From assembly GCA_964236445.1 (NCBI GenBank), contig CAXSDR010000136.1, positions 1 through 7,046 on the forward strand: a stretch of DNA of 7,046 nt, read 5' to 3'. The notes beneath the pieces are model-generated. The model made no database searches. It had not been told where the DNA came from and was given only the letters and a program-made list of their open reading frames with translations. The translations under genes were made by a program, and so were the position numbers. This DNA is from CAXSDR01 sp964236445 (lineage in GTDB: Bacteria; Actinomycetota; Actinomycetes; Motilibacterales; Motilibacteraceae). Positions 1-5,846 of the stretch are shown here, one piece after another (within the stretch, counting starts at the first letter, position 1; each line of letters opens with the position of its first letter).

Positions 1-501
1 GCGGTGCGCGAGAGCCTCGACTCCCTCAAGCAGCTCGTTGCCGCGAGCAACGAGATCGGCGGCTTCCTGAAGCTGATCACCAGCGTCGCCGAGCAGACCA
101 AGCTGCTCGCGCTGAACGCGACGATCGAGGCAGCCCGCGCCGGCGATGTCGGCAAGGGCTTCGCCGTCGTCGCCGACGAGGTCAAGCAGCTCGCCACCGC
201 GACTGCGGCCAGCACCGCTGATATATCGCGGCGCATCGCCGCGATCCAGAGCGGCACTCGAGCCACCGAAGCGAGTCTGGACCGGCTCGACCACCTGATC
301 GCGCGTGTGAGCGAGATGCAGGTGAGCGTGTCGGCGGCGATCGAGGAGCAGGCCGCCGTCGCCACGGAGATCGCCGGCGCGGTGACCGAGATCGCGACAG
401 GTGCCCAGGACGCGAGCGTGCGCGTGGGCGCGATCCGCGACTCTGCCGACGGCATGCGCCAGCAGTTCAACGCCATGCACGCCTTGGTGATCGACGCCTG
501 A
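1..501 (+). CDS. Methyl-accepting chemotaxis protein, C-terminal signalling domain (5' partial)
   Basis: This is the cytoplasmic end of a chemoreceptor, which controls CheA kinase through CheW. The reading frame is open from base 1, so the sensor, membrane segments and HAMP domain lie outside the window; the GTG at position 4 is only an internal valine codon. The highly conserved hairpin tip is clear about 27-60 residues in, with the segments EQTKLLALNATIEAARAG and GKGFAVVADEVKQLA. Long heptad-rich helices follow, including a second SxxIEEQ-type stretch (AAIEEQAAVATEIAGAV) typical of the descending methylation helix. The usual EQTN of the tip is EQTK here (codon 100-102). There is no NWETF-type CheR-docking tail at the C-terminus, which ends QFNAMHALVIDA. 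The stop lies 4 nt from the stop of the convergent transporter gene. The family call is very secure; the ligand is unknown. Confidence 0.96.
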   Translation, partial: AVRESLDSLKQLVAASNEIGGFLKLITSVAEQTKLLALNATIEAARAGDVGKGFAVVADEVKQLATATAASTADISRRIAAIQSGTRATEASLDRLDHLIARVSEMQVSVSAAIEEQAAVATEIAGAVTEIATGAQDASVRVGAIRDSADGMRQQFNAMHALVIDA

Positions 502-505
502 GCTG

Positions 506-1729
506 TCAGCGGATCGAGGCGTTCCGGCGCGCTCCGCTGGGCAGCAGCTCGCTCAGCCAGAGCAGCATCGCCACAACGCTGGCCGCACCCCCGAGTGCAC
601 AGACGCCCAACCAGCCGTGTGCACCCCACATCGCCGCGCTCGCCGCCGAGCCGACGGCGCCGCCGACGAAGTTGGCGACCATGTAGGCGGTCGTGAGCCG
701 CGACCGGGCTGCCGCGTCGAGGGCATAGACGGTGCCTTGGTTGAGGATGTGGGTTCCCTGCACCCCCGCGTCGAGCAGCACGACCCCGACGACGAGGGCG
801 GCCAGCGACGTACGCCCGAAGCTTAGAACAGCGAACGACGCTGCGGTCATCGCGACGTAGACCCCCGTCCCGCCGCGCACCAGGCCCCGGTCGACGAGCC
901 GTCCGCTCGCCTGCGCGCACAGCGCTCCGACGACGCCGACGAGCCCGAAGAGCCCGATCACGGCCTCGCTGTAGTGGTAGGGCGCGCCGGCGAGGAGGAA
1001 GGCGATCGAAGTCCAGAACACGCTGAACGCGCCGAAGAACAGTGCGCCGTAGGCCATCCGGCGGCGCAGCACCACGTGCTCGAGGACCAGCGTGCCGACG
1101 CTGCGCAGCAGGGCGGGATAGGAGCCGCCGGTCGTCGCGGGCACGCGAGGCAGCCGGGCGTGCAGAACCGCGGCCAGCACGGCCATCAACCCCGCCCCGA
1201 CGACGTAGACCGCGCGCCAGCCGAGCGCACTCGCCAGGAGTCCCGACAGCGTGCGGGCGAGGAGGATCCCGAGCAGGAGACCACTCATGACCGTGCCGAC
1301 GACGCGGCCGCGCTCGTCCGCCGCGGCGAGTGACGCGGCAAACGGCACGAGAATCTGGGCCACGACGCTCGTGAGGCCGACGACGGCCAGGGCGATGCAC
1401 AGCAGGGTGAGGTCGGGCGCGGCGGCGACCCCCAGCATCGCGGCTGCCGTGACGGCGAGGGTGCCGACGACGAGGCGGTGGCGCTCCACGAGGTCGCCCA
1501 GCGGCACGAGCAGGGCGAGACCCACCGCGAAGCCGAGCTGGCTCACCGTGACCGTCAGCCCCGCCTCGCCACTGCTGACATGCAGCGCCCTCGCGATGGT
1601 GTCGAGCAGGGGCTGGGCGTAATACATGTTGGCCACCGTGAGCCCGCAGGCGACGGCGAGCAGCAGCACCAGGGAGCGGGGCAGTGGCGAGGCGCGAGGG
1701 ATCGAGGGCGTCGCGCTGTCCTGCACCAT
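506..1729 (-). CDS. MFS transporter, 12-TM drug/nucleoside efflux-like (DHA1/NepI-like)
   Basis: A 407-residue inner-membrane secondary transporter of the major facilitator superfamily, probably a proton-driven exporter of small molecules. It has about 12 hydrophobic segments in two halves separated by a polar loop near residues 192-222. Family marks are NMYYAQPLL in TM1 (residues 34-42), the motif A equivalent GDLVERHR after TM2 (78-85), the TM5/6 signature GILLARTLSG and GWRAVY (154-175), and a TM10/11 stretch DAGVQGTHILNQ with ARSRLTTAYM (320-350). The length is normal for the family. The ATG at 1729 is chosen because the hydrophobic core begins about 20 residues later and the upstream gene ends only 35 nt away. 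The SD is weak (GACGGG directly before the ATG) and lies inside an inverted repeat. It is probably co-transcribed with the GGDEF gene upstream. No substrate can be assigned; purine ribonucleosides, arabinose-like sugars and drugs are all known for relatives. Confidence 0.9.
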   Translation of the reverse strand: MVQDSATPSIPRASPLPRSLVLLLAVACGLTVANMYYAQPLLDTIARALHVSSGEAGLTVTVSQLGFAVGLALLVPLGDLVERHRLVVGTLAVTAAAMLGVAAAPDLTLLCIALAVVGLTSVVAQILVPFAASLAAADERGRVVGTVMSGLLLGILLARTLSGLLASALGWRAVYVVGAGLMAVLAAVLHARLPRVPATTGGSYPALLRSVGTLVLEHVVLRRRMAYGALFFGAFSVFWTSIAFLLAGAPYHYSEAVIGLFGLVGVVGALCAQASGRLVDRGLVRGGTGVYVAMTAASFAVLSFGRTSLAALVVGVVLLDAGVQGTHILNQGTVYALDAAARSRLTTAYMVANFVGGAVGSAASAAMWGAHGWLGVCALGGAASVVAMLLWLSELLPSGARRNASIR

Positions 1730-1760
1730 CCCGTCACTGTGACACGGGCTCGGTGACGGG
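1730..1760 (-). repeat. 8-bp inverted repeat abutting the MFS start codon
   Basis: CCCGTCAC at 1730-1737 and GTGACGGG at 1753-1760 are perfect reverse complements, 15 nt apart. A nested GTCAC-T-GTGAC (1733-1743) competes with this pairing. In the transcript the distal arm touches the ATG of the transporter and covers the only SD-like bases, so it could limit translation or bind a regulator. There is no run of T after it, so it does not look like an intrinsic terminator. The repeat is seen directly; any function is inferred. Confidence 0.55.
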
Positions 1761-1764
1761 CCGA

Positions 1765-2769
1765 TCAGGCGCTGACGCGGCGGGCGGCCTTGTCGGCGTA
1801 CATCGCCCGGTCGGCGGCCTTGAGCATGCTGTCGACCGTCTGACCCGACCGGGCCACCACCATGCCGACGCTCGTGCCGACGTGCGCGACGGCACCGGGC
1901 AGGTCCACGGGCTCCATCACGGCGGAGCGGATGCGATGCGCGACCCTGCGTCGGTCACCCACCGCGACGTCGTCGCACAGCACCACGAACTCGTCGCCAC
2001 CGAGGCGGGCGACCGTGTCGGCAGGGCGCATCGCGGTGCTCAGTCGCTGCCCGACCTCACGCAGGACGATGTCGCCGGCGTCGCGGCCGAAGGTGTCGTT
2101 GACCGCCTTGAAGCCGTCCAGGTTGCACAGGAAGAGCGTCGGAAAGATCTGCGTGCGCTGCGCGCGGATCACCGCCTGCTCGGCCCGGTCGACGAGGATC
2201 CGCCGGTTGGCCACCCCGGTGAGGGCGTCATGCGTGGCGAGGTGGTCGACCTCCGCGAGCACGTCGACGAGCTGCGCGTGCTGGCGTCGCATCTCGAACA
2301 GATGCTCCACCTGGGCGGCGAGGTCCTGCAGCGCTTCGACCTGGCCGGAGGTGAGCGACCGCGGGCGCAAGTCCATCACACACAGCGTTCCGACGGCGAC
2401 CCCCTTGACGTCACGCAACGGGACCCCGCAGTAGGAGCGCACGAGGTCCAGCGGGCCGATGACCATCGGGCTGTAGCGGAACCGCGCGTCCTCCCGCGCG
2501 TCCGGAACGTGCACCGTGCGTCCCGCCGCGACCGTGTGCGCGCACATCGAGTCCTCGCGGCTCACGATGCTGCGCGCGGATCCCGCGACCGACGCCTGCC
2601 ACTGGCGGGTGGCGTCGAACAGGTTGATCATTGCCACAGGTGAGCCGGTGACGGCAACGGCGAGCCGGGTGAGGCCGTCGAGGTCAGGCGCGGGCGGATC
2701 GTCGAGGATGCCGAGGCGGAAGAGAGCGGCGACTCGATCGGCAGCATCGAGTGGCAGCGGTGCGCCCAT
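1765..2769 (-). CDS. GAF-GGDEF protein, probable diguanylate cyclase
   Basis: A cytoplasmic, membrane-free protein predicted to make the second messenger c-di-GMP from two GTP under control of an N-terminal sensor domain. Numbering is from the ATG at 2769 (334 aa). The GAF domain spans about residues 15-160, with the SMCAHTV and VPDAREDARF signatures seen in many GAF-GGDEF proteins. The GGDEF domain spans about 165-325: DALTGVANRR (181-190), DGFKAVNDTFG, the inhibitory I-site RPAD (248-251), an intact GGDEF loop (257-261) and AADRAMYADK near the end. One metal-site aspartate, the first D of the usual DxDxFK, is asparagine here (N216 in CNLDGFK), so activity is not certain. The start at 2769 is preferred because AAGGGG sits 8 nt upstream; an in-frame GTG at 2778 would add three residues. 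The transporter gene follows after 35 nt on the same strand. What the GAF domain binds cannot be read from the sequence. Confidence 0.92.
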   Translation of the reverse strand: MGAPLPLDAADRVAALFRLGILDDPPAPDLDGLTRLAVAVTGSPVAMINLFDATRQWQASVAGSARSIVSREDSMCAHTVAAGRTVHVPDAREDARFRYSPMVIGPLDLVRSYCGVPLRDVKGVAVGTLCVMDLRPRSLTSGQVEALQDLAAQVEHLFEMRRQHAQLVDVLAEVDHLATHDALTGVANRRILVDRAEQAVIRAQRTQIFPTLFLCNLDGFKAVNDTFGRDAGDIVLREVGQRLSTAMRPADTVARLGGDEFVVLCDDVAVGDRRRVAHRIRSAVMEPVDLPGAVAHVGTSVGMVVARSGQTVDSMLKAADRAMYADKAARRVSA

Positions 2770-2808
2770 CAACCCCACCCCTTCACGTCGTTGCGGTCGT
2801 TCCTCCTT

Positions 2809-2827
2809 TCGGCCCAGCCGGGGCCGA
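2809..2827 (-). promoter_or_regulatory. GC-rich hairpin in the GGDEF gene leader
   Basis: TCGGCCC at 2809-2815 pairs perfectly with GGGCCGA at 2821-2827 around a 5-nt loop. On the minus strand it lies just upstream of AAAGGAGG, whose AGGAGG core is at 2802-2807. That strong SD-like sequence is 23 nt from the GTG at 2778 and over 30 nt from the ATG at 2769, too far to serve either start, and no in-frame start codon lies between. The hairpin may be an mRNA-leader structure. No poly-U tract follows it on either strand. Confidence 0.35.
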
Positions 2828-2834
2828 GATGAAG

Positions 2835-2851
2835 GTTAACCAGCACGAAAC
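2835..2851 (+). promoter_or_regulatory. Candidate GlnR box upstream of the nitrogen operon
   Basis: GTTAAC, six bases, then GAAAC resembles one a/b unit of the actinobacterial GlnR operator (gTnAc-n6-GaAAc). With exact 6-nt spacing the halves are TTAAC (2836-2840, four of five positions) and GAAAC (2847-2851, all five). The next 11-bp step (TCGTC at 2858-2862) does not match, so this is a single unit rather than the full double site. GlnR is the global nitrogen regulator in many actinomycetes and commonly controls GS and ammonium genes, so the position 56 nt before a GS-family start makes sense. It is a pattern match by eye, not a scored hit. Confidence 0.4.
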
Positions 2852-2863
2852 AGCCGGTCGTCT

Positions 2864-2892
2864 ACTGTCATGAGACATCGAACGCTGACAGT
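2864..2892. repeat. Perfect 7-bp inverted repeat, candidate operator
   Basis: ACTGTCA at 2864-2870 and TGACAGT at 2886-2892 are exact reverse complements with a 15-bp spacer, so the arm centres are 22 bp apart, about two helical turns. That geometry fits a dimeric repressor or activator touching one DNA face. It overlaps the possible -10 and start region and ends just before the SD of the synthetase gene. The left arm also overlaps the palindrome TCATGA (2868-2873). No known regulator is recognised from the arms. Confidence 0.45.
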
Positions 2893-2896
2893 GGAC

Positions 2897-2901
2897 AGGA
2901 G
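2897..2901 (+). promoter_or_regulatory. Ribosome binding site of the glnT-like gene
   Basis: AGGAG lies 5 nt before the GTG at 2907. It fixes that GTG as the start, giving a protein that begins MPDSLAKVARADGVTFVLA, where the GS N-terminal domain is expected to begin. Confidence 0.75.
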
Positions 2902-2906
2902 TCACC

Positions 2907-4226
2907 GTGCCCGACTCACTCGCAAAGGTCGCCAGGGCAGACGGTGTCACCTTCGTGCTGGCCATGTTCACGACGCTGACCGGCAAGCCGTGCGCCAAGC
3001 TCGTGCCGATCCACGCGGTCGACGTCCTCGAGGCCGAGGGCGTCGGCTTCGCCGGGTTCGCGGCGGGCGCGATGGGACAGCAGCCCCGTGACCCCGACAT
3101 CATGGCCATCCCCGACGTCAGCTCCTATGTCGCGCTGCCCTTCGTCAAACCAGGCCTCGCGATGGTCCACTGCGATCCCCACGTCGACGGCGTGCCCTAT
3201 GCGTTCGCGCCGCGCGTGATCCTGCGGTCGATGCTCGCCAAGGCAGCGGGGCGCGGGCTCGCGCTGCAGGCCGGCGCCGAGCTGGAGTACTTCCTGGTGC
3301 AGCGCCGGTCCGACGGGAGCCTCACGACCGCCGACGCGCAGGACACCGCCGACCAGCCCTGCTACGACGCCCGCGGCCTCACCAGGATGTATGACCACCT
3401 CACCGCCGTCTCCGACGCCATGGCCGGACTGGGCTGGGGACCGTACGCCAGTGACCACGAGGACGGCAACGGCCAGTTCGAGCAGAACTTCCGCCACGCC
3501 GACGCGATGACGACCGCCGACCGCGTCGTGACGCTGCGCTATGTCGTGCAGATGCTCGCCGAGCAGCGCGGGATGACCGCGACGTTCATGCCCAAGCCGT
3601 TCACCGATCGCACCGGCAGCGGGCTGCACCTGCACCTGTCGCTGTGGGACGCAGACCGAGCGCTGTTCCCAGCGGCCGACGAGCCCGATGCCCACGGGCT
3701 CGGGCTGTCGCGGTGCGCCTACTCCTTCATCGCCGGTCTGCTCGACCACGCACCCGCGCTGCCCGCTCTGCTGACGCCCACGGTCAACTCGTTCAAGCGC
3801 TCGGGCGCACTCACCACCACCTCGGGCGCCACCTGGGCGCCGCGCGTGGCCACCTACGGCGGCAACGACCGTACGCACATGGTGCGGGTCCCCGACAACA
3901 ACCGTGCCGAGCTGCGGGCGGGAGACGGCGCCGCGTGCTCCTACCTCGCGATCGCGGCGGCCCTCGGCGCCGGCCTGGACGGCATCGAGAACGACGCCGA
4001 TCCCGGCGCGGTGGGGCCACGGCCCACGGCACCCACGCTGCCCCGCACGCTGATCGAGGCCGTTGCGGCCTTCGAGGCCGACGACGTGGTGCGTGGCGTC
4101 CTCGACGGCGTCGACCCTTCCGCCGGCGTGAGCACGCACTATGCCGAGCTCAAGCGGGACGAGTTCTATGCCTGGCACTCACAGGTCAGCGCATGGGAGG
4201 TCGACCGCTACCTCACCGCTGTCTGA
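2907..4226 (+). CDS. glnT: Type III glutamine synthetase family ligase (GlnT / gamma-glutamylmethylamide synthetase-like)
   Basis: A 439-residue cytosolic ATP-dependent ligase joining glutamate to ammonia or, in close relatives, to methylamine or another amine through gamma-glutamyl phosphate. The GS beta-grasp domain covers roughly residues 13-100 and the catalytic barrel the rest. Visible active-site motifs are GAELEYF (123-129, metal ligands E125 and E127), EDGNGQFE (185-192), GSGLHLHLSLWD (237-248, metal-binding His), NSFKR (294-298), GGNDRTHMVRVP (318-329) and AELRAGD (334-340). Two points are odd. The usual NPY after that motif reads CSY (344-346), and the stretch after GLDGIEN is short, going directly to a Pro-rich segment with no NLY tyrosine of the kind adenylylated in GS-I. 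It is the first gene of an operon with three split glutamate-synthase genes, the same company kept by rhizobial glnT and methylotroph gmaS. Family assignment is secure; the choice between ammonia and an organic amine is open. Confidence 0.9.
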   Translation: MPDSLAKVARADGVTFVLAMFTTLTGKPCAKLVPIHAVDVLEAEGVGFAGFAAGAMGQQPRDPDIMAIPDVSSYVALPFVKPGLAMVHCDPHVDGVPYAFAPRVILRSMLAKAAGRGLALQAGAELEYFLVQRRSDGSLTTADAQDTADQPCYDARGLTRMYDHLTAVSDAMAGLGWGPYASDHEDGNGQFEQNFRHADAMTTADRVVTLRYVVQMLAEQRGMTATFMPKPFTDRTGSGLHLHLSLWDADRALFPAADEPDAHGLGLSRCAYSFIAGLLDHAPALPALLTPTVNSFKRSGALTTTSGATWAPRVATYGGNDRTHMVRVPDNNRAELRAGDGAACSYLAIAAALGAGLDGIENDADPGAVGPRPTAPTLPRTLIEAVAAFEADDVVRGVLDGVDPSAGVSTHYAELKRDEFYAWHSQVSAWEVDRYLTAV

Positions 4227-4238
4227 CCCGGCTGCACC

Positions 4239-4245
4239 AAAGGAG
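4239..4245 (+). promoter_or_regulatory. Ribosome binding site of the glxB/mgsA-like gene
   Basis: AAAGGAG lies 6 nt before the ATG at 4252. It selects this ATG over earlier in-frame codons and places cysteine at residue 2, as the Ntn amidotransferase mechanism requires. Confidence 0.8.
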
Positions 4246-4251
4246 AAGCCC

Positions 4252-5154
4252 ATGTGCGGAATCGCAGGTCTGCTGTTGCGTGACCCCGCGCTGGAGTCGT
4301 CGCTCGGTTCACTTCTGACAGGCATGCTGTGCCAGGTCGCCGAACGCGGACCCGACTCGGCGGGGATCGGCATCTACGGCGACGAGCGGCTCACACCGTT
4401 CGGGCACGCCGCCGTCTCCGTGCTGGGAGCCGAGCTTGGCGCCGATGACGCTGTCCGCACCCTGCGGCACGCCGAGGCATCGCTGCAGGACGTACGCGCG
4501 GTGGTCGGCGGCGACACCGCGGTGCTCAGTGCCGACACTGACGTGGCTCTGCTCGAGGCAGCTGCGCGTGCTGCATTCCCTGATGCCGTCATCATCGGGC
4601 GCGGGCACGAGCTCGCGGTGCTCAAGGGTGTCGGCGACCCGGTCGACCTCGCCGGTGCGTTCTCGCTTCGTGAGGCGTCTGGCTGGCAGGGCATCGCGCA
4701 CACCCGCATGGCCACCGAGTCTGCGGTGACGTCTGCGCACAGCCACCCGTTCTCGGTCGCGGACGATTTCTGCCTCGTGCACAACGGCTCCTTCGCCAAC
4801 CACGCGACGCTCCGGCGTGAGCTGCAGGCAGGTGGGGTCGTGTTCGACAGCGACAACGACTCGGAGGTGGGGGCCCGCTTCGTCGCAGCACAGCTTGCCG
4901 CCGGCTTCGACCTCGAGAAGTCGCTGCACCTGCTGTGCGAACGGTTCGACGGCTTCTACACGCTGCTCGTCACGACCGGCGACAGCTTCGCAGTCGTGCG
5001 CGACGCCATCGCCTGCAAGCCCGCAGTCATCGCCGAGACGCCGGAGTGGGTCGCGATGGCCTCGGAATACCGCGCCCTGACGGGCCTGCCCGGCATCGAG
5101 AATGCACGGGTGTTCGAGCCGGAGCCCGAGGAGGTCTACACGTGGACACGGTGA
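4252..5154 (+). CDS. glxB: Class II glutamine amidotransferase, GlxB/MgsA-like
   Basis: A 300-residue stand-alone Ntn-type glutaminase domain, equivalent to the N-terminal domain of the large glutamate synthase subunit. Removal of Met1 would free Cys2 (MCGIAG) as the nucleophile. Further marks are RGPDSAG (32-38), HTRMATES (150-157), HSHPF (163-167), HNGSFANH (177-184, oxyanion-hole Asn and Gly), DNDSEV (201-206) and a C-terminal VVRDAIACKPAVI (248-260). All the residues expected for glutamine hydrolysis appear present. The start is fixed by the SD and by Cys2. It begins 25 nt after the ligase gene and its 3' end overlaps the next gene by 13 nt, so it is surely in the same operon. In N-methylglutamate synthase this subunit is called MgsA; in rhizobia, GlxB. 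It could instead feed ammonia to a GOGAT-like reaction. The substrate of the assembled enzyme is inferred only. Confidence 0.9.
   Translation: MCGIAGLLLRDPALESSLGSLLTGMLCQVAERGPDSAGIGIYGDERLTPFGHAAVSVLGAELGADDAVRTLRHAEASLQDVRAVVGGDTAVLSADTDVALLEAAARAAFPDAVIIGRGHELAVLKGVGDPVDLAGAFSLREASGWQGIAHTRMATESAVTSAHSHPFSVADDFCLVHNGSFANHATLRRELQAGGVVFDSDNDSEVGARFVAAQLAAGFDLEKSLHLLCERFDGFYTLLVTTGDSFAVVRDAIACKPAVIAETPEWVAMASEYRALTGLPGIENARVFEPEPEEVYTWTR
5129..5134 (+). promoter_or_regulatory. Internal ribosome binding site of the glxC/mgsB-like gene
   Basis: AGGAGG lies inside the last codons of the amidotransferase gene, 7 nt before the GTG at 5142. It favours that start over the in-frame GTG at 5151 and implies translation coupled to the upstream gene. 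Confidence 0.75.
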
Positions 5155-5846
5155 GCAGCTCCGGACTCGCCTTCGACCTTGACACCTCGTCGGTTCGCGA
5201 GCTCAACGGCGCGCTCCACGCCAAGGACGTATGCGAGCGCGCGACGACCTGGCACGTGGCGAACCCGGGCGGCCGGCACAACATCGCCTGCGGGCTCGAC
5301 GCCCAGGTCACCGTCGAGATCGACGGCTCGGTCGGCTACTACTGCGCAGGCATGAACCAGCGGGCGAGCGTCCTCGTCAACGGCAGCGCCGGGGTGGGCG
5401 TCGCCGAGAACATGATGTCGGGGTCGGTGCGCGTACGAGGAAACGCCTCTCAGTCGGCGGGCGCGACAGGCCACGGCGGGATGCTCGTCATCGAGGGCAG
5501 CGCATCGGCACGCTGCGGCATCTCCATGAAGGGCATCGACATCGTCGTGGGCGGCGACATCGGTCACATGAGCGCGTTCATGGGTCAGGCCGGTCGCCTG
5601 GTGGTGTGCGGCGACGCGGGCGACGCGCTGGGTGACTCGCTCTACGAGGCACGGCTCTACGTCGGCGGTGCGGTCAAGTCGTTGGGTGCCGACTGCGTGC
5701 AGAAGGACATGCGCGCCGAGCACCTGACCGAGCTTCGGGCACTGCTCCAGAAGGCCGGCGTCGAGGCCGATGCCACGACCTTCCGTCGCTACGGCTCGGG
5801 ACGCACGCTCTACAACTTCACGGTCGACCACGCGGGAGCCTACTGA
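5142..5846 (+). CDS. glxC: Stand-alone GXGXG beta-helix protein, glutamate synthase C-terminal domain-like (GlxC/MgsB)
   Basis: A 234-residue protein corresponding to the right-handed beta-helix at the C-terminus of the large glutamate synthase subunit. That domain has a structural role, holding the amidotransferase and FMN domains together. The sequence shows seven turns with a strict 19-residue beat: glycines at residues 62, 81, 100, 119, 138, 157 and 176, preceded by hydrophobic strands such as VTVEIDG, VLVNG, VRVRG, LVIEG and DIVVGGD. The classical GXGXG pattern itself is loose here. No catalytic residues are expected. The start overlaps the amidotransferase gene by 13 nt and its stop overlaps the next start by one base (TGATG), the arrangement expected for subunits of one complex. 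Homologues are GlxC in rhizobia and MgsB of N-methylglutamate synthase. Confidence 0.87.
   Translation: MDTVSSSGLAFDLDTSSVRELNGALHAKDVCERATTWHVANPGGRHNIACGLDAQVTVEIDGSVGYYCAGMNQRASVLVNGSAGVGVAENMMSGSVRVRGNASQSAGATGHGGMLVIEGSASARCGISMKGIDIVVGGDIGHMSAFMGQAGRLVVCGDAGDALGDSLYEARLYVGGAVKSLGADCVQKDMRAEHLTELRALLQKAGVEADATTFRRYGSGRTLYNFTVDHAGAY

Larger units (their letters stand above)
2770..2906. promoter_or_regulatory. Divergent intergenic control region
   Basis: These 137 nt separate the leftward GGDEF unit from the rightward nitrogen operon and must hold both promoters. From left to right they contain the SD-like bases of the GGDEF gene, the GC-rich hairpin, the palindrome GGTTAACC (2834-2841) within a GlnR-like box, a possible -10 hexamer TACTGT (2863-2868, fitting TANNNT), a 7-bp inverted repeat over the presumed transcription start, and the SD of the synthetase gene. 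No convincing -35 hexamer was found in either direction, which is common in activated actinobacterial promoters. Confidence 0.6.

Noticed and set aside
100..102. EQTN to EQTK change at the chemoreceptor tip as a loss of function
   Set aside because: The rest of the tip is intact, and basic residues at this place are, as far as I recall, seen in other chemoreceptors; it is noted but gives no firm reason to infer a defect.
494..522. ACGCCT and AGGCGT inverted repeat at the convergent gene ends as a bidirectional terminator
   Set aside because: Only 6 bp with a 17-nt loop, located within coding ends and without a T tract on either side; not enough for an intrinsic terminator.
1684..2643. Plus-strand open frame of 319 codons across the GGDEF gene
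   Set aside because: Composition is His, Arg and Asp rich without hydrophobic core patterns, and it opposes a clear GAF-GGDEF protein.
2916..4178. Long open frame (420 codons) antisense to the ligase gene
   Set aside because: Its translation is low-complexity, rich in Gly, Arg, Val and His, with no recognisable motif, as expected opposite a high-GC gene. The plus strand carries every GS active-site motif.
4141..4251. Upstream extension of the amidotransferase frame into the ligase gene
   Set aside because: An earlier in-frame start would bury the catalytic Cys2; the SD at 4239-4245 and the MCGIAG start support the ATG at 4252.
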